DNA from: Erwinia endophytica | Lineage (GTDB): Bacteria > Pseudomonadota > Gammaproteobacteria > Enterobacterales > Enterobacteriaceae | Assembly: GCF_009295515.1 (NCBI RefSeq) | Contig: NZ_RQVV01000061.1 | Coordinates: forward strand, 1-64,000 | DNA length: 64,000 nucleotides | Direction of reading: 5' to 3' | In this document: in pieces, positions 7,663 to 18,232 of the stretch | Numbering within the stretch: position 1 is the stretch's first letter | Layout of the letters: every line of letters starts with the position of its first letter | Notes under the pieces: model-generated | What the model was told of the DNA's origin: nothing | Databases searched by the model: none | What the model saw: the letters and a program-made list of their open reading frames with translations, nothing else | Program-made: the position numbers and the translations under genes

Positions 7663-10224
7663 ATGTCGCTGAATGACAACATAAACGTAAATTCGCACAC
7701 CCCCATGATGCAGCAGTACCTTCGCCTGAAGGCTGAACATCCAGAAATTCTGCTGTTTTACCGTATGGGAGACTTCTATGAGCTGTTCTATGATGACGCA
7801 AAGCGCGCTTCCCAGTTACTGGATATTTCGTTAACCAAACGCGGGGCGTCGGCAGGTGAGCCGATTCCCATGGCGGGCGTGCCTTATCATGCGGTGGAGA
7901 ACTATCTCGCCAAACTGGTGCAGTTAGGGGAATCGGTCGCTATCTGTGAACAAATCGGCGATCCGGCGCTCAGCAAAGGCCCGGTAGAACGAAAAGTCGT
8001 CCGTATCGTCACGCCTGGCACCATCAGCGATGAAGCGTTATTGCAGGAACGTCAGGATAACCTGCTGGCTGCAATCTGCCAGGGTGAGCGCGGCTTTGGC
8101 TACGCCACGCTGGATATCAGTTCCGGTCGTTTTCTGCTGTCTGAACCTTCCGACCAGGAAACTATGGCGGCAGAACTGCAACGCTCCAATCCAGCCGAAC
8201 TGCTCTATTGTGAAGATCTGGCGGCCATGTCGCTGATCGAACACCGCCGCGGGCTGCGCCGCCGCCCAATATGGGAGTTTGAGTTAGATACCGCCCGTCA
8301 GCAGCTTAACTTACAGTTTGGCACTCGTGACCTCAGCGGTTTTGGCGTGGAACAGGCCCAGTTGGCGTTGCGGGCGGCTGGCTGTCTGTTGCAATACGTG
8401 AAAGACACGCAGCGCACTTCGCTACCACATATTCGCTCGCTGACCATGGAACGTCAGCAGGACGGGATCATCATGGATGCCGCCACCCGCCGCAATCTTG
8501 AGATCACCCAGAATCTGGCGGGCGGCACTGAAAATACCCTTGCCTCGGTACTGGACAAAACCGTCACACCAATGGGCAGCCGCATGTTAAAGCGTTGGCT
8601 GCATATGCCGGTTCGGGATGCTAACGTCATCGTCAATCGTCAGCAGAGCATCGGCGCGCTACAGGACTTCTTCGCCGACCTCTCTCCCCTGCTCCGTCAG
8701 GTCGGCGATCTGGAACGTATTGTGGCCAGACTGGCGCTGCGTACAGCCCGTCCCCGGGACCTGGCGAGAATGCGTCACGCGTTTCAACAGTTGCCACTGC
8801 TGGATGCTATGCTGGCCGATCACGACACGCCGCATCTGCAAACACTGCGCCTGCAAATGGGGCAATTCGATGAATTAAGAGAGCTGCTGGAAAGAGCGAT
8901 TGTCGAAGCGCCGCCAGTACTGGTGCGTGATGGCGGTGTGATTGCTCCCGGCTACAACGAAGAACTGGATGAGTGGCGAGCGCTGGCCGATGGGGCGACA
9001 GATTATCTTGAGCGTCTGGAAATCCGTGAACGTGAAAAGCTGGGGCTGGATACGCTAAAGGTCGGGTTTAATGGCGTGCACGGCTACTACATTCAGGTCA
9101 GCCGCGGACAAAGCCATCTGGTGCCGATCCATTATGTGCGCCGCCAGACACTGAAAAATGCCGAGCGCTACATCATTCCTGAGCTAAAAGAGTATGAAGA
9201 TAAAGTGCTGACTTCCAAGGGGAAAGCACTGGCCCTGGAAAAAACGCTGTATGACGAACTGTTCGATGTGCTGTTGCCGCATCTGGAAGCGCTACAAATC
9301 AGTGCGACCTCTCTGGCTGAGCTGGATGTGCTGGCGACGCTGGCAGAACGAGCCTGGACGTTGAATTATCACTGCCCGACCCTGACTGACAAGCCAGGTA
9401 TCAAACTCATCGCGGCCCGCCATCCGGTTGTCGAACAGGTCCTGAAAGAGCCGTTTATCGCCAACCCGCTGTCACTGTCGCCACAACGCCGAATGCTGGT
9501 GATAACCGGGCCAAACATGGGAGGTAAAAGTACCTATATGCGTCAGGCGGCCTTGATTACCTTGATGGCCTATATCGGCAGCTACGTTCCTGCCGATGAG
9601 GCGCTAATTGGACCGATCGACCGCATCTTTACCCGGGTAGGCGCAGCTGATGATCTGGCCTCGGGGCGTTCAACTTTTATGGTGGAAATGACCGAAACCG
9701 CCAATATCCTGCACAACGCCACTGAATACAGTCTGGTGCTGATGGATGAAATTGGCCGGGGTACTTCAACCTATGATGGTCTGTCGCTGGCCTGGGCTTG
9801 TGCCGAAAGTCTGGCTAACCGCATCAAAGCGATGACACTGTTTGCCACCCACTATTTCGAGCTCACCACCCTGCCGGACAAAATGGAAGGCGTAGCAAAC
9901 GTGCATCTGGATGCGCTTGAGCACGGCGATACCATCGCCTTTATGCACAGCGTACAGGAAGGTGCAGCCAGCAAGAGTTATGGTCTGGCCGTTGCCGCCC
10001 TCGCTGGCGTGCCCAAAGAAGTTATCAAGCGGGCGCGGCAGAAGCTGAAAGAGCTGGAAACCCTGTCTGGCAACGCCGCCGCCACTAAAGCCGATGGCCC
10101 GCAGTTGCCGTTGCTGGTAGAGGAAACCTCGCCGGCGGTGGAAGCATTGGAAGCACTGGATCCTGATTCCCTGTCGCCACGTCAGGCGCTGGAGTGGATT
10201 TACCGCCTCAAGTCACTGCTGTAA
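7663..10224 (+). CDS. mutS: DNA mismatch repair protein MutS
   Basis: At 853 residues it has the same length as E. coli MutS. It recognises mispairs and small loops and recruits MutL. Seen in order: the mismatch-reading motif GDFYE (residues 36-40, with the Phe-x-Glu pair), the connector, lever and clamp regions, the ATPase Walker [10 protein letters not shown] (616-624), the Walker B region [10 protein letters not shown] with D695-E696, and FATHYFEL. The C-terminal tetramer tail is present ([14 protein letters not shown]). It is convergent with rpoS, the usual enterobacterial order, and is bordered on its 5' side by the decayed integrase. Confidence 0.98.
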   Translation: MSLNDNINVNSHTPMMQQYLRLKAEHPEILLFYRMGDFYELFYDDAKRASQLLDISLTKRGASAGEPIPMAGVPYHAVENYLAKLVQLGESVAICEQIGDPALSKGPVERKVVRIVTPGTISDEALLQERQDNLLAAICQGERGFGYATLDISSGRFLLSEPSDQETMAAELQRSNPAELLYCEDLAAMSLIEHRRGLRRRPIWEFELDTARQQLNLQFGTRDLSGFGVEQAQLALRAAGCLLQYVKDTQRTSLPHIRSLTMERQQDGIIMDAATRRNLEITQNLAGGTENTLASVLDKTVTPMGSRMLKRWLHMPVRDANVIVNRQQSIGALQDFFADLSPLLRQVGDLERIVARLALRTARPRDLARMRHAFQQLPLLDAMLADHDTPHLQTLRLQMGQFDELRELLERAIVEAPPVLVRDGGVIAPGYNEELDEWRALADGATDYLERLEIREREKLGLDTLKVGFNGVHGYYIQVSRGQSHLVPIHYVRRQTLKNAERYIIPELKEYEDKVLTSKGKALALEKTLYDELFDVLLPHLEALQISATSLAELDVLATLAERAWTLNYHCPTLTDKPGIKLIAARHPVVEQVLKEPFIANPLSLSPQRRMLVITGPNMGGKSTYMRQAALITLMAYIGSYVPADEALIGPIDRIFTRVGAADDLASGRSTFMVEMTETANILHNATEYSLVLMDEIGRGTSTYDGLSLAWACAESLANRIKAMTLFATHYFELTTLPDKMEGVANVHLDALEHGDTIAFMHSVQEGAASKSYGLAVAALAGVPKEVIKRARQKLKELETLSGNAAATKADGPQLPLLVEETSPAVEALEALDPDSLSPRQALEWIYRLKSLL

Positions 10225-10265
10225 AACTGACCTGCATATCCCACACGGGGCTTTTTTCATGTAAT

Positions 10266-10300
10266 AAAAAAGCGATGACCTTTAAAGCCATCGCTTTTTT
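10266..10300. terminator. bidirectional terminator between mutS and rpoS
   Basis: The arms AAAAAAGCGATG and CATCGCTTTTTT enclose a loop of about 11 bases. The A-run on one side and T-run on the other make it work as a rho-independent terminator in both directions. This fits its place between the convergent mutS and rpoS genes. Confidence 0.85.
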
Positions 10301-10439
10301 TATGAAGATCAAACTAAGCTGAATCATTCAACTTGCAGAAAGACCGTCGGCGAACAAACCCCAAACACCTACTCAGCTAAGGCGACTGGGGTGCGCCCAC
10401 CAATGCATCTACAGCTTGCTGTATGAACGTACTTTGTGG

Positions 10440-11435
10440 TTACTCACGAAACAGGGCTTCAATATTCAGTCCCTGCGCTTGCAAAATCTCACGCAAACGA
10501 CGAAGACCTTCAACCTGAATCTGACGAACACGTTCACGTGTCAGACCAATTTCGCGTCCCACATCTTCTAACGTAGCCGCTTCATAGCCTAACAGACCGA
10601 AACGACGCGCCAGTACTTCACGCTGTTTGGCGTTCAGTTCGAACAACCATTTGACGATGCTCTGCTTCATATCATCGTCCTGGGTGGTATCTTCCGGACC
10701 GTTATTTTTCTCATCGGCCAGAATGTCCAGCAGCGCTTTCTCAGAATCCCCCCCACCTAACGGGGTATCAACCGAGGTAATACGTTCATTGAGACGCAGC
10801 ATACGGCTGACATCATCAACAGGTCTGTCAAGCTGCTCGGCAATCTCTTCGGCACTGGGTTCATGATCCAGCTTATGGGCCAGTTCACGCGCAGTGCGCA
10901 GATAGACATTCAGCTCTTTAACAATATGGATAGGCAAACGGATTGTACGGGTCTGGTTCATGATAGCCCGTTCAATAGTCTGACGAATCCACCAGGTCGC
11001 ATAGGTTGAAAAACGGAACCCTCTTTCAGGATCAAATTTCTCAACAGCACGAATTAACCCAAGGTTACCTTCTTCAATCAGATCCAGCAAAGCCAGACCA
11101 CGATTGGTGTAACGCCGGGCTATTTTCACGACCAGACGTAAATTACTTTCAATCATGCGACGCCGGGATGGAATATCACCACGCAACGCACGGCGAGCGA
11201 AGAACACTTCTTCCTCTGCCGTCAGAAGCGGGGAATAACCAATTTCACCCAAATAAAGCTGCGTCGCATCCAGTACGCGTTGTGTAGCCCCCTGCGATAA
11301 CAGTTCTTCCTCTGCTATGTCGTTATCAACAGGTTCATTACCGACAAGAGCCTTCTCATCAAAAACATCGGCTCCATTTTCGTCGAATTCCGCATCTTCA
11401 TGTAACTCGTTAACTTTCAGCGTATTTTGGCTCAT
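10440..11435 (-). CDS. rpoS: RNA polymerase sigma factor RpoS (stationary phase/general stress)
   Basis: The protein has 331 residues; E. coli RpoS has 330. Region 1.2/2 carries the core-binding and promoter-melting block ([20 protein letters not shown], then [20 protein letters not shown]). Region 4 ends with the helix-turn-helix [19 protein letters not shown]. One extra glycine is seen in [11 protein letters not shown] (E. coli has two), encoded in a run of seven G on the coding strand (10748-10754). The gene follows nlpD, as is usual; the main rpoS promoter in relatives lies inside nlpD. The gene is intact. Confidence 0.98.
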   Translation of the reverse strand: MSQNTLKVNELHEDAEFDENGADVFDEKALVGNEPVDNDIAEEELLSQGATQRVLDATQLYLGEIGYSPLLTAEEEVFFARRALRGDIPSRRRMIESNLRLVVKIARRYTNRGLALLDLIEEGNLGLIRAVEKFDPERGFRFSTYATWWIRQTIERAIMNQTRTIRLPIHIVKELNVYLRTARELAHKLDHEPSAEEIAEQLDRPVDDVSRMLRLNERITSVDTPLGGGDSEKALLDILADEKNNGPEDTTQDDDMKQSIVKWLFELNAKQREVLARRFGLLGYEAATLEDVGREIGLTRERVRQIQVEGLRRLREILQAQGLNIEALFRE

Positions 11436-11485
11436 ATGCGGCTCCTACCCGTGATCCCAGGGCAGAACACCAGGGCTCTGCCGGT

Positions 11486-12589
11486 TTATCGCTGCGGCAA
11501 ATAGCGCAACGGGTTTACGGATTTCCCCTTGTAACGAATTTCAAAATGCAATCTAACCGAGCTGGTGCCGGTACTACCCATGGTCGCAATCTTCTGACCC
11601 GCATTAACTTCCTGCTGCTCGCGGACCAGCATCGTGTCGTTATGGGCGTATGCACTCAGGTAATCATCATTATGTTTGATGATAATCAAATTACCGTAAC
11701 CGCGCAGAGCATTACCGGCGTACACAACACGCCCGGAGGCAGTTGCGATGACAGGTTGTCCTCGCGATCCCGCGATATCAATACCTTTATTGCCCCCTTC
11801 AGAAGCAGAAAAGTTATCGATTATCTTACCGTTAGTTGGCCAACGCCAGCTTCCCACAGGGGTAGTACTGTTCGTTGTACTGCTAACGGTCGGAACGGTA
11901 ACCGGCGCTGTTGTCGTTGCAACAGTATTGGTGCCGGATGAAGGTAACATTTTGCCTTCACTTGCTTTACCTGAATCCTCAGAATACGTAATAACTGGCT
12001 GCTGTGCAACCGTCGTGCTCTGGATTTGTCCTGGGGAACTCTGCGTGGCAACTCCGCCCGCTTTATCATCCTCTGCGGTAATGGCATTGCCGCCAGTCAA
12101 CGTCCCACCAGAGCTATTACTCACCTGCAATTGCTGACCAACATGAAGACTGTATGGTGAAGACACATTATTTCGCTGTGCTAAATCACGAAAATCGTTA
12201 CCGGTAATCCACGCAATATAGAACAACGTATCACCACGTTTAACCGTGTAAGTCTGTCCGCTATAACTACCTTTAGGAATATTACCATACGACCGATTGT
12301 AAACTATGTGCCCATTCTGGGTCACAACGTTATCATTTTCACCACTGGCGCTGGCAGCCATCGCCGGCGAGCTGGCCGCATTAGACGAATTGGCAGAAGC
12401 AGAAATTGCAGGTGGACGGGTGACCAGACCATTGCCACCCGATTCACTGTTCATCCCAGAGTCATTACCGCCATCGACGGAGCTGATAGGGGCCTGAGTA
12501 TTATCGCTGGAACAACCAGCTAACCAAAAACCAACCAGTGAAACGGCCACAATACGGCGCAAGTTAAATCCCGGGCTTCCCGTGCTCAT
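11486..12589 (-). CDS. nlpD: murein hydrolase activator lipoprotein NlpD
   Basis: The protein has 367 residues. The signal peptide ends in lipobox LAGC (Cys26). A low-complexity Ser/Asn/Gly linker follows, then a LysM domain ([20 protein letters not shown]) and a C-terminal M23/LytM domain ([20 protein letters not shown] to [13 protein letters not shown]). The HxH zinc pair is degenerate (RLH), as expected for NlpD, which activates the amidase AmiC during septum splitting rather than cutting murein itself. It acts at the outer membrane facing the periplasm. It lies between pcm and rpoS, and its coding region probably carries the rpoS promoter. Confidence 0.97.
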   Translation of the reverse strand: MSTGSPGFNLRRIVAVSLVGFWLAGCSSDNTQAPISSVDGGNDSGMNSESGGNGLVTRPPAISASANSSNAASSPAMAASASGENDNVVTQNGHIVYNRSYGNIPKGSYSGQTYTVKRGDTLFYIAWITGNDFRDLAQRNNVSSPYSLHVGQQLQVSNSSGGTLTGGNAITAEDDKAGGVATQSSPGQIQSTTVAQQPVITYSEDSGKASEGKMLPSSGTNTVATTTAPVTVPTVSSTTNSTTPVGSWRWPTNGKIIDNFSASEGGNKGIDIAGSRGQPVIATASGRVVYAGNALRGYGNLIIIKHNDDYLSAYAHNDTMLVREQQEVNAGQKIATMGSTGTSSVRLHFEIRYKGKSVNPLRYLPQR

Positions 12590-12743
12590 TTATATCCCCC
12601 GTTACGGCAAAACAATATCAACTATCCGGACGCACGCGCCGCAAAACCTGGCGCCAGCAATAAGTAACAACTAAAATTGATTGCGATAGTAACAACATCG
12701 TCGCCCTACTGCCAATTCACAGATGTATACAATGACGAACAAT

Positions 12744-13370
12744 TCAGGCCAGATCGCCCTTCACCAATGGCACGAATCTAACCGGCTCGATAGTCTCCAC
12801 CACAAACTCCCCTGCCTGGCGTGTAATGCGCTTTAGCTGCTGATGCTCTTCACCCACCGGCAGTACCAATACGCCCCCCTCATTCAACTGCGACATCAGT
12901 TCCACCGGGATTTCCGGTGGCGCGGCAGTGACGATAATGGCATCGAAAGGCCCGCGGGTACGCCAGCCCAACCAACCATCACCGTGGCGGGTCGAGACAT
13001 TATGTAAATCAAGCTGTTTCAGGCGGCGCTTGGCCTGCCACTGCAGCCCTTTGATCCGTTCAACAGAATAAACATGTTCGACCAGATGAGCCAGAATGGC
13101 AGTCTGATACCCCGAACCGGTACCAATTTCCAGCACCCGGGACGTCGGCGTCAGCCCCAGTAATGACGTCATTTTCGCCACCATGTAAGGCTGTGAGATA
13201 GTCTGACCGGAACCAATAGGTAGCGCCATATTCTCCCAGGCTTTATGCTCAAAAGCTTCGTCGACAAAACGCTCTCGCGGCACACTCTCAATCGCTTTCA
13301 ACAACCGCTCATCGTCGATACCCAGTTGGCGCAGTTGGGTCAACAGGGTATCAATGCGCCGAATCACCAT
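12744..13370 (-). CDS. pcm: protein-L-isoaspartate O-methyltransferase
   Basis: About 208 residues from the ATG at 13370 ([18 protein letters not shown]), which matches the E. coli start; another ATG lies at 13379. It methylates damaged L-isoaspartyl residues with S-adenosylmethionine so that they can revert to aspartate. Seen: [17 protein letters not shown] before the SAM-binding [16 protein letters not shown], and the [14 protein letters not shown] post-motif. The start overlaps the end of surE by 7 bases, so both are on one transcript with nlpD. Confidence 0.97.
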   Translation of the reverse strand: MVIRRIDTLLTQLRQLGIDDERLLKAIESVPRERFVDEAFEHKAWENMALPIGSGQTISQPYMVAKMTSLLGLTPTSRVLEIGTGSGYQTAILAHLVEHVYSVERIKGLQWQAKRRLKQLDLHNVSTRHGDGWLGWRTRGPFDAIIVTAAPPEIPVELMSQLNEGGVLVLPVGEEHQQLKRITRQAGEFVVETIEPVRFVPLVKGDLA

Positions 13371-14125
13371 TCGCGGCACACCTCCGCATTAGCCAGCCAG
13401 GCCGTCACTACCTCCTGCGCATTATGGGCCGTTAAGTCCACATGCAGCACGGTGACTGAAACATATCCTTCGTCAACGGCGGCAAAATCGGTATCCGGTC
13501 CGGCATCACATTTTTCACCTGGCGGCCCAATCCAGTACAGGGTGTTGCCGCGTGGGTCCTGCTGCGCGATCACCTGATCGCTGGGATGACGGCGACCACA
13601 ACGGGTCACACGAATCCCCTTCAGCGCAGAAAGAGGCCGGTCTGGGACATTAATATTGAGAATACGTCCTGTACGCAGCGGTTCACGCAACAGCGCACGT
13701 AATATTGAGCAAGTTACCGCAGCAGCAGTATCATAGTGTTGGTGACCATCAAGAGAAACCGCCAGAGCGGGTAACCCAAGGTGACGCCCTTCCATCGCTG
13801 CCGCAACAGTACCGGAATAAATCACGTCATCCCCCAGATTAGGCCCGGCATTAATACCGGACACCACAATATCGGGTTGTGGGCACATCAAAGCATTGAC
13901 GCCCAGGTAAACACAGTCAGTTGGTGTGCCCATCTGTACCGCAATATCGCCATTAGGATAGCTGAAAGTACGAAGCGGCGTTTCCAGCGTGAGCGAATTG
14001 GATGCGCCACTGCGATTGCGATCGGGAGCCACGACTTGCACGTCAGCAAATTCGCGCAATGCCTTAGCCAGCACCTGAATACCTGGCGCATGAATCCCGT
14101 CATCGTTACTCAGCAATATTCGCAT
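13364..14125 (-). CDS. surE: 5'/3'-nucleotidase SurE
   Basis: This 253-residue protein begins [16 protein letters not shown] with the metal-binding Asp8-Asp9 pair. It has SGASNSLTL and the [20 protein letters not shown] nucleotide-binding block. It dephosphorylates nucleoside monophosphates and helps stationary-phase survival, in line with its linkage to pcm, nlpD and rpoS. In E. coli, truD lies directly upstream. Here the 291 bases 5' of surE (14126-14416) hold no gene that I can recognise, and an inserted metabolic cluster separates surE from truD. Confidence 0.97.
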   Translation of the reverse strand: MRILLSNDDGIHAPGIQVLAKALREFADVQVVAPDRNRSGASNSLTLETPLRTFSYPNGDIAVQMGTPTDCVYLGVNALMCPQPDIVVSGINAGPNLGDDVIYSGTVAAAMEGRHLGLPALAVSLDGHQHYDTAAAVTCSILRALLREPLRTGRILNINVPDRPLSALKGIRVTRCGRRHPSDQVIAQQDPRGNTLYWIGPPGEKCDAGPDTDFAAVDEGYVSVTVLHVDLTAHNAQEVVTAWLANAEVCREW

Positions 14126-14416
14126 CTAAATCACAACCCCTTGATTTAAAACTATTATCTATTATTCCACACCACAAACATCCAACGACCAGTTGCACTG
14201 TCAATACGACAGCGGGCTGGCTCTGATACGGTGTTCAAAAACAGGCAAAGTGCATTCTATCGCGTAGAGGCAGTCAGTGGTAGCCAGAAGCAATGACACT
14301 GGCAGATATCAACAGATTGAGTGAAGGAATGTGACCATAATGGTACAAAATATCCAGAGAATACATAGCCATGTATAAAGTTAAGACGCCGTCCGGCACA
14401 TAATACAGTGGAAAAT

Positions 14417-15346
14417 TCAGCCGTTTCCCTGAATAGGCTCAGGCAGGGCAGAACGTTCAGGCTGAAGGCTTTGCGCCAAAATTTTACTTAAAATATGTTT
14501 GAAAGCCTCATTATTATTATCCCTTCGCCAGATAAAATATAAAATATTGTGCAACAAATGGATGGGATCTAATGGTCGATAAACAACATTATCCAGTTTA
14601 AATGTTGCCGCACTTTGTGGTACCAGAGCCATACCAAAGTTAACATTAACCAGAGACAGGATATTGACTGTACTGCTTTCATAAAGTACAAAGTTAGGTT
14701 TAACATCCGCTTTATAAAAAGCTTCCATCAATAGATCATAAAAAGGTTTCCAGGACGCTGAATACATAATAAAGGATTGATTATCAAGATCCTCCAGTCT
14801 GATAACAGCTTGTGATGCCAATGCATGATTTTTAGGGATCGCCACAATAAATGGCTCATTGATACAAATACGGCTATCTATATTAGCGCGTGTCGGGACA
14901 ATTCTCGAAATCCCTAAGTCATTCTGTTGCAGATAAACAGACTCTATCAGCTCATAAGTCGAAAGTTGATGCAAAGATATTTTTATAAATGGATACTCCT
15001 TTTTCAGCATGGCGAGAATTCTGGGTAAGAATTGATAAAAAGCATTAGCGACGAATCCCAATGAAACCGATCCTTCTTCACCATTAGCTATCTTATTGGT
15101 GAATTGTTCGACCTGATGTATATGTTCCAGTAATTTTCTGGCTTCCCGATAAAACGCTTTTCCAGCCGAGGTTAAAGCAACAGAACGCGTACTTCGGTCG
15201 ATAAGTTTTACATTCAGTTGGAATTCAAGTAACTGAATTTGTCTCGTTAACGGCGGCTGGCTCATATTAAGCGATACGGCGGCCCGTCGAAAATTCAATT
15301 CTGTCGCCACCGCAACAAAACAGCGGAGTTGGTTCACATTAAGCAT
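14417..15346 (-). CDS. LysR-family regulator of the inserted sugar-acid cluster
   Basis: This regulator has 309 residues. The N-terminal helix-turn-helix (LNVNQLRCFVAVATELNFRR, then AAVSLNMSQPPLTRQIQLLE) is of the CatR/BenM/TfdR type. The effector domain covers roughly residues 90-295. It is divergent from the enolase-superfamily gene across a 373-base intergenic region, the normal layout for a LysR activator and its target operon. Compared with the flanking surE and truD genes, the DNA is AT-rich. It probably senses the imported acid sugar or a pathway intermediate. The ligand is unknown. Confidence 0.88.
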   Translation of the reverse strand: MLNVNQLRCFVAVATELNFRRAAVSLNMSQPPLTRQIQLLEFQLNVKLIDRSTRSVALTSAGKAFYREARKLLEHIHQVEQFTNKIANGEEGSVSLGFVANAFYQFLPRILAMLKKEYPFIKISLHQLSTYELIESVYLQQNDLGISRIVPTRANIDSRICINEPFIVAIPKNHALASQAVIRLEDLDNQSFIMYSASWKPFYDLLMEAFYKADVKPNFVLYESSTVNILSLVNVNFGMALVPQSAATFKLDNVVYRPLDPIHLLHNILYFIWRRDNNNEAFKHILSKILAQSLQPERSALPEPIQGNG

Positions 15347-15719
15347 GACTTATTCCACACAAAATCCCAACCTGGATACATCAGTTCAAACTAGGTCACC
15401 CCCCTTTTTTTTGCAATCTCACCCGCTGGGAGTGTGATTTTGGTCAAAATAAATCGCGCTATTACAGAGTGGGTATCAATGTTCAAGATGGACTACTTAG
15501 TCACTAACACATTGATATATCCCGCTAAGATAATCAATATCTTTAAAAAAGGTGACTCTAATCACATTAAAAAAAAATTTTCATTCCATTTAAAGCATCA
15601 ATTATGACAACAAGTAAATTAGACAGACTGTCAGCAATTAATCATGCTGAATGGAATATTGATATTTAATTTTTCATTAACATTATTAATTGTATTAAAT
15701 TTCTGCCAAGGAGTCCTTA
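15347..15719. promoter_or_regulatory. divergent control region of the sugar-acid cluster, with CRP-like site
   Basis: There is no gene in these 373 bases. GGTGA at 15551-15555, six bases, then TCACA at 15562-15566 match a CRP site in nine of ten positions, about 155 bases before the dehydratase start. AT-rich DNA with several T-N11-A candidates for LysR binding surrounds it. A good ribosome site (AAGGAG near 15708) precedes the ATG at 15720. Catabolite control of a sugar-acid operon would be expected. The site has not been tested. Confidence 0.55.
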
Positions 15720-16892
15720 ATGCCAATTATTAATCGGGTCGAAGTCATTGAATTTAGCTATGATGTGAAAGATATGGGTGCCGCTTTCAACAATGCGCAT
15801 AATCATGTCGGCTACGTAAAAGGATCAACCCTTAGTTTGTCAAAATACGCACTGGTGGTTGACTGCGATGACGGATCACGCGGTGAATACGTGGCACTTT
15901 GGGGGGCCACCAAACCGGCACTGGCACAAACACTGATGCTTGCCGGTGATTTGCCGGGTCGTGACTCTGATCAGCGGGAAGCGTTTTATACACAATGGAA
16001 CCGTCGCCTTTGCCATATGGATCATATGGGACAAGGGCCAGTGGATATCGTGTTGTGGGATCTCGCCGGTAAACAATGCGGAAAATCTATTTCACGTATG
16101 GTTGGGCAATATCGCAATAAACTGCCTGCCTACGCCAGTACCTATCATGGCGATGAAGGTATGTTTGATAGTGTTGAAGCGTTTACCGATTTTGCCGCAG
16201 CATGTTATGACATGGGTTATCGCGCGTTTAAACATCACGGCTGGTTTGATGGCGATCCACAGCGCGAAGCGTCTTTGATTAGAGCGTTAGGTAATACCGT
16301 CGGCGATAAAATGAAGCTGATGTATGATGCCGCTTCTGATCTTAAAACGTTTGCGGATGCTTTATATGTCGGGCACGCCTGTGACGATGCCAACTTTTTC
16401 TGGTATGAAGATCCTTATCGGGATAACTCAATCTCCGCATTTTCTCATAAAAAATTAAGAAGTTTACTTAAAACACCTTTGCTTATTACCGAGCATGTCA
16501 GGGGACTGGAAGCCAAATGTGATTTTATCCTGGCGGGAGGGACGGACTTTGTCCGCGTTGATCCCGAATATGACATGGGGATTACTGGTGCGCTGAAAAC
16601 CGCGCATATGGCCGAAGCGCTGGGGCTGGATGTAGAAATTCATGCTCCCGGCCCCGCACATCGTCAGCTAATGGCCACCATTCGCAATACTAACTTTTAT
16701 GAGTTAGCCGAAGTGGGACCAAAATTAAAAAATATTTTACCCCCTTGTTATGCATGTGGTTATCAAGACGAACTGGATTCCATTGACAGCCAGGGGCAGG
16801 TGACCGTACCCGATGGTCCGGGATTAGGCGTTATCTATGACTGGGACTGGCTTAACCGTCACGTCACTAAACGGCATATATTCGAAAAATAG
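15720..16892 (+). CDS. mandelate racemase-type enolase-superfamily enzyme, probable sugar-acid dehydratase
   Basis: The protein has 390 residues. Active-site residues seen: K171-x-H173 (FKHHGW) on the second barrel strand in place of the usual KxK, metal ligands D203 (LMYDAAS), E230 (WYEDPY) and E258 (ITEHVRG), and the catalytic dyad D281 (VRVDPEYD) and H308 (EIHAPGPAH). The D-H spacing of 27 equals that of mandelate racemase (D270-H297). The chemistry should be proton abstraction next to a carboxylate, most likely dehydration of an aldonic or aldaric acid. The substrate cannot be read from sequence. It is first in an operon with a DHDPS-family lyase, an MFS transporter and an Ldh2-type dehydrogenase. 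Confidence 0.85.
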   Translation: MPIINRVEVIEFSYDVKDMGAAFNNAHNHVGYVKGSTLSLSKYALVVDCDDGSRGEYVALWGATKPALAQTLMLAGDLPGRDSDQREAFYTQWNRRLCHMDHMGQGPVDIVLWDLAGKQCGKSISRMVGQYRNKLPAYASTYHGDEGMFDSVEAFTDFAAACYDMGYRAFKHHGWFDGDPQREASLIRALGNTVGDKMKLMYDAASDLKTFADALYVGHACDDANFFWYEDPYRDNSISAFSHKKLRSLLKTPLLITEHVRGLEAKCDFILAGGTDFVRVDPEYDMGITGALKTAHMAEALGLDVEIHAPGPAHRQLMATIRNTNFYELAEVGPKLKNILPPCYACGYQDELDSIDSQGQVTVPDGPGLGVIYDWDWLNRHVTKRHIFEK

Positions 16893-16977
16893 CCGTTTTA
16901 TGCTAACGGATAATTCGACTAATTCCCATTAGATACATATTAGTTGAGCGTGAGGCTCAGCTTTTAAGAGAGTTTTT

Positions 16978-17880
16978 ATGAATAGCGCATATTTTTCAGG
17001 TGTGAATGCAGCGGTACTCACAGCATTCAACAGAGATTTATCGGTTAATTATGAAAAAACCGTCGAGCATGGCCATTGGTTACTCAATAATGGCTGCAAT
17101 GGACTGGCTGTTTTAGGTACAACCAGTGAAACAAACTCCCTGAGTCTGAATGAAAGGGAAATGTTGCTGGAAAAAATGATTGATGGGAATATCCCCGCTG
17201 AAAAAATGCTACCCGGCACCAGTACGTGCGATATTCCCAGCACCGTGAAATTAACCCGCCATGCAGAGCGGATGGGGTGTCGTGGAGTATTACTATTGCC
17301 GCCATTCTATTATAAATCACCCTCTACACAAGGATTATTTGATTATTATAGTGAAGTTATTGGACGTGCAGGTGGTGACATAAAAATCTATCTATATCAC
17401 TTTCCTCAGCAGTCCGCCATTCCTGTCACGCTGGATCTGGTTAAACGTCTATTGGATAAATACCCTGATAAAATAAAAGGCATTAAAGACAGTAGCGGTG
17501 ACTTTCAAAACACCAAAGCCTATATAGATAATTTTTCCCAATATGGATTTGAAGTCTATTCCGGTGCTGATGCCAGCTTCCAGGAAGTACTAAAAATTGG
17601 TGCTGCTGGCTGTATAACGGCAACAACAAACCTTGTTTCATCTTTAGCTGCAAAAATTTACCAGCATTATAACGATAAACAAGGTAATCACGCGCAAGAA
17701 AAATTAACTGCAATGAGAAAGATTGTAGCAACAGGCGATACCATCCCGACCGTAAAAACACTGCTTAGCGCAATAATGAACGATAATACCTGGGAAACGG
17801 TCCGCCCTCCGCTCTGTTCACTGTCTCCCTCTCTTAAGACACAGCTTCTTTCATCTTATGCCGAGTTTATTAGCGTATAG
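16978..17880 (+). CDS. DHDPS-family aldolase/dehydratase (2-keto-3-deoxy sugar acid type)
   Basis: This 300-residue TIM barrel of the dihydrodipicolinate synthase/N-acetylneuraminate lyase family has the Schiff-base lysine K170 (GIKDSSGD), the tyrosine Y140 (YLYHFPQQ), and an N-terminal GTTSET motif (about residues 43-48) that binds the pyruvate carboxylate. It is not the housekeeping DapA. Placed after a dehydratase, it most likely splits or dehydrates the 2-keto-3-deoxy acid made by that enzyme, releasing pyruvate or a semialdehyde. Aldolase and decarboxylating dehydratase cannot be told apart here. It starts 85 bases after the preceding gene. Confidence 0.85.
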   Translation: MNSAYFSGVNAAVLTAFNRDLSVNYEKTVEHGHWLLNNGCNGLAVLGTTSETNSLSLNEREMLLEKMIDGNIPAEKMLPGTSTCDIPSTVKLTRHAERMGCRGVLLLPPFYYKSPSTQGLFDYYSEVIGRAGGDIKIYLYHFPQQSAIPVTLDLVKRLLDKYPDKIKGIKDSSGDFQNTKAYIDNFSQYGFEVYSGADASFQEVLKIGAAGCITATTNLVSSLAAKIYQHYNDKQGNHAQEKLTAMRKIVATGDTIPTVKTLLSAIMNDNTWETVRPPLCSLSPSLKTQLLSSYAEFISV

Positions 17881-18232
17881 CGGAGTCATTGCCATGGATC
17901 TTACAATGAATAAAGCGAATATAAGATATACGATGCCCGAGTCCATTGGAGGCGCGATGCTGATGCTTTATATCACCAGAATCACGAAAAAAAATTTGTA
18001 TAATTCCCCGTATAAATAAAACACCAACCTGTATGCCTACAATGATTTTAAAGAGGTCTTCAGCATGTCAAAAATAATACCTTATCAGCCATGTGATCAT
18101 TATTTTAAGATTTGAATTATGACGAAAAGAGTATTCCATTAAAACGGAAACCAGACGAGTACATCATACTCATTATGTTACCTTTTAATGGTTCTCCAAT
18201 AACAACAAGCCACCTGGCGCATGGAGATCCAC
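17881..18232. other. 352-base gap with a 41-codon ORF of doubtful reality
   Basis: The gap lies between the lyase and transporter genes of the same operon. The only frame worth noting is 17894-18019 on the plus strand: ATG, 41 codons, containing MPESIGGAMLMLYITRI, with CGGAG eight bases upstream. It matches nothing I know. The rest is AT-rich and shows no hairpin with a T-run, so the operon is probably not terminated here; an internal promoter is possible. An 82-codon frame from 18112 overlaps the transporter and is a shadow. Confidence 0.3.

Noticed and set aside
12744-13379. pcm starting at 13379
   Set aside because: The ATG at 13370 gives the N-terminus matching the family; the upstream three residues are extra.
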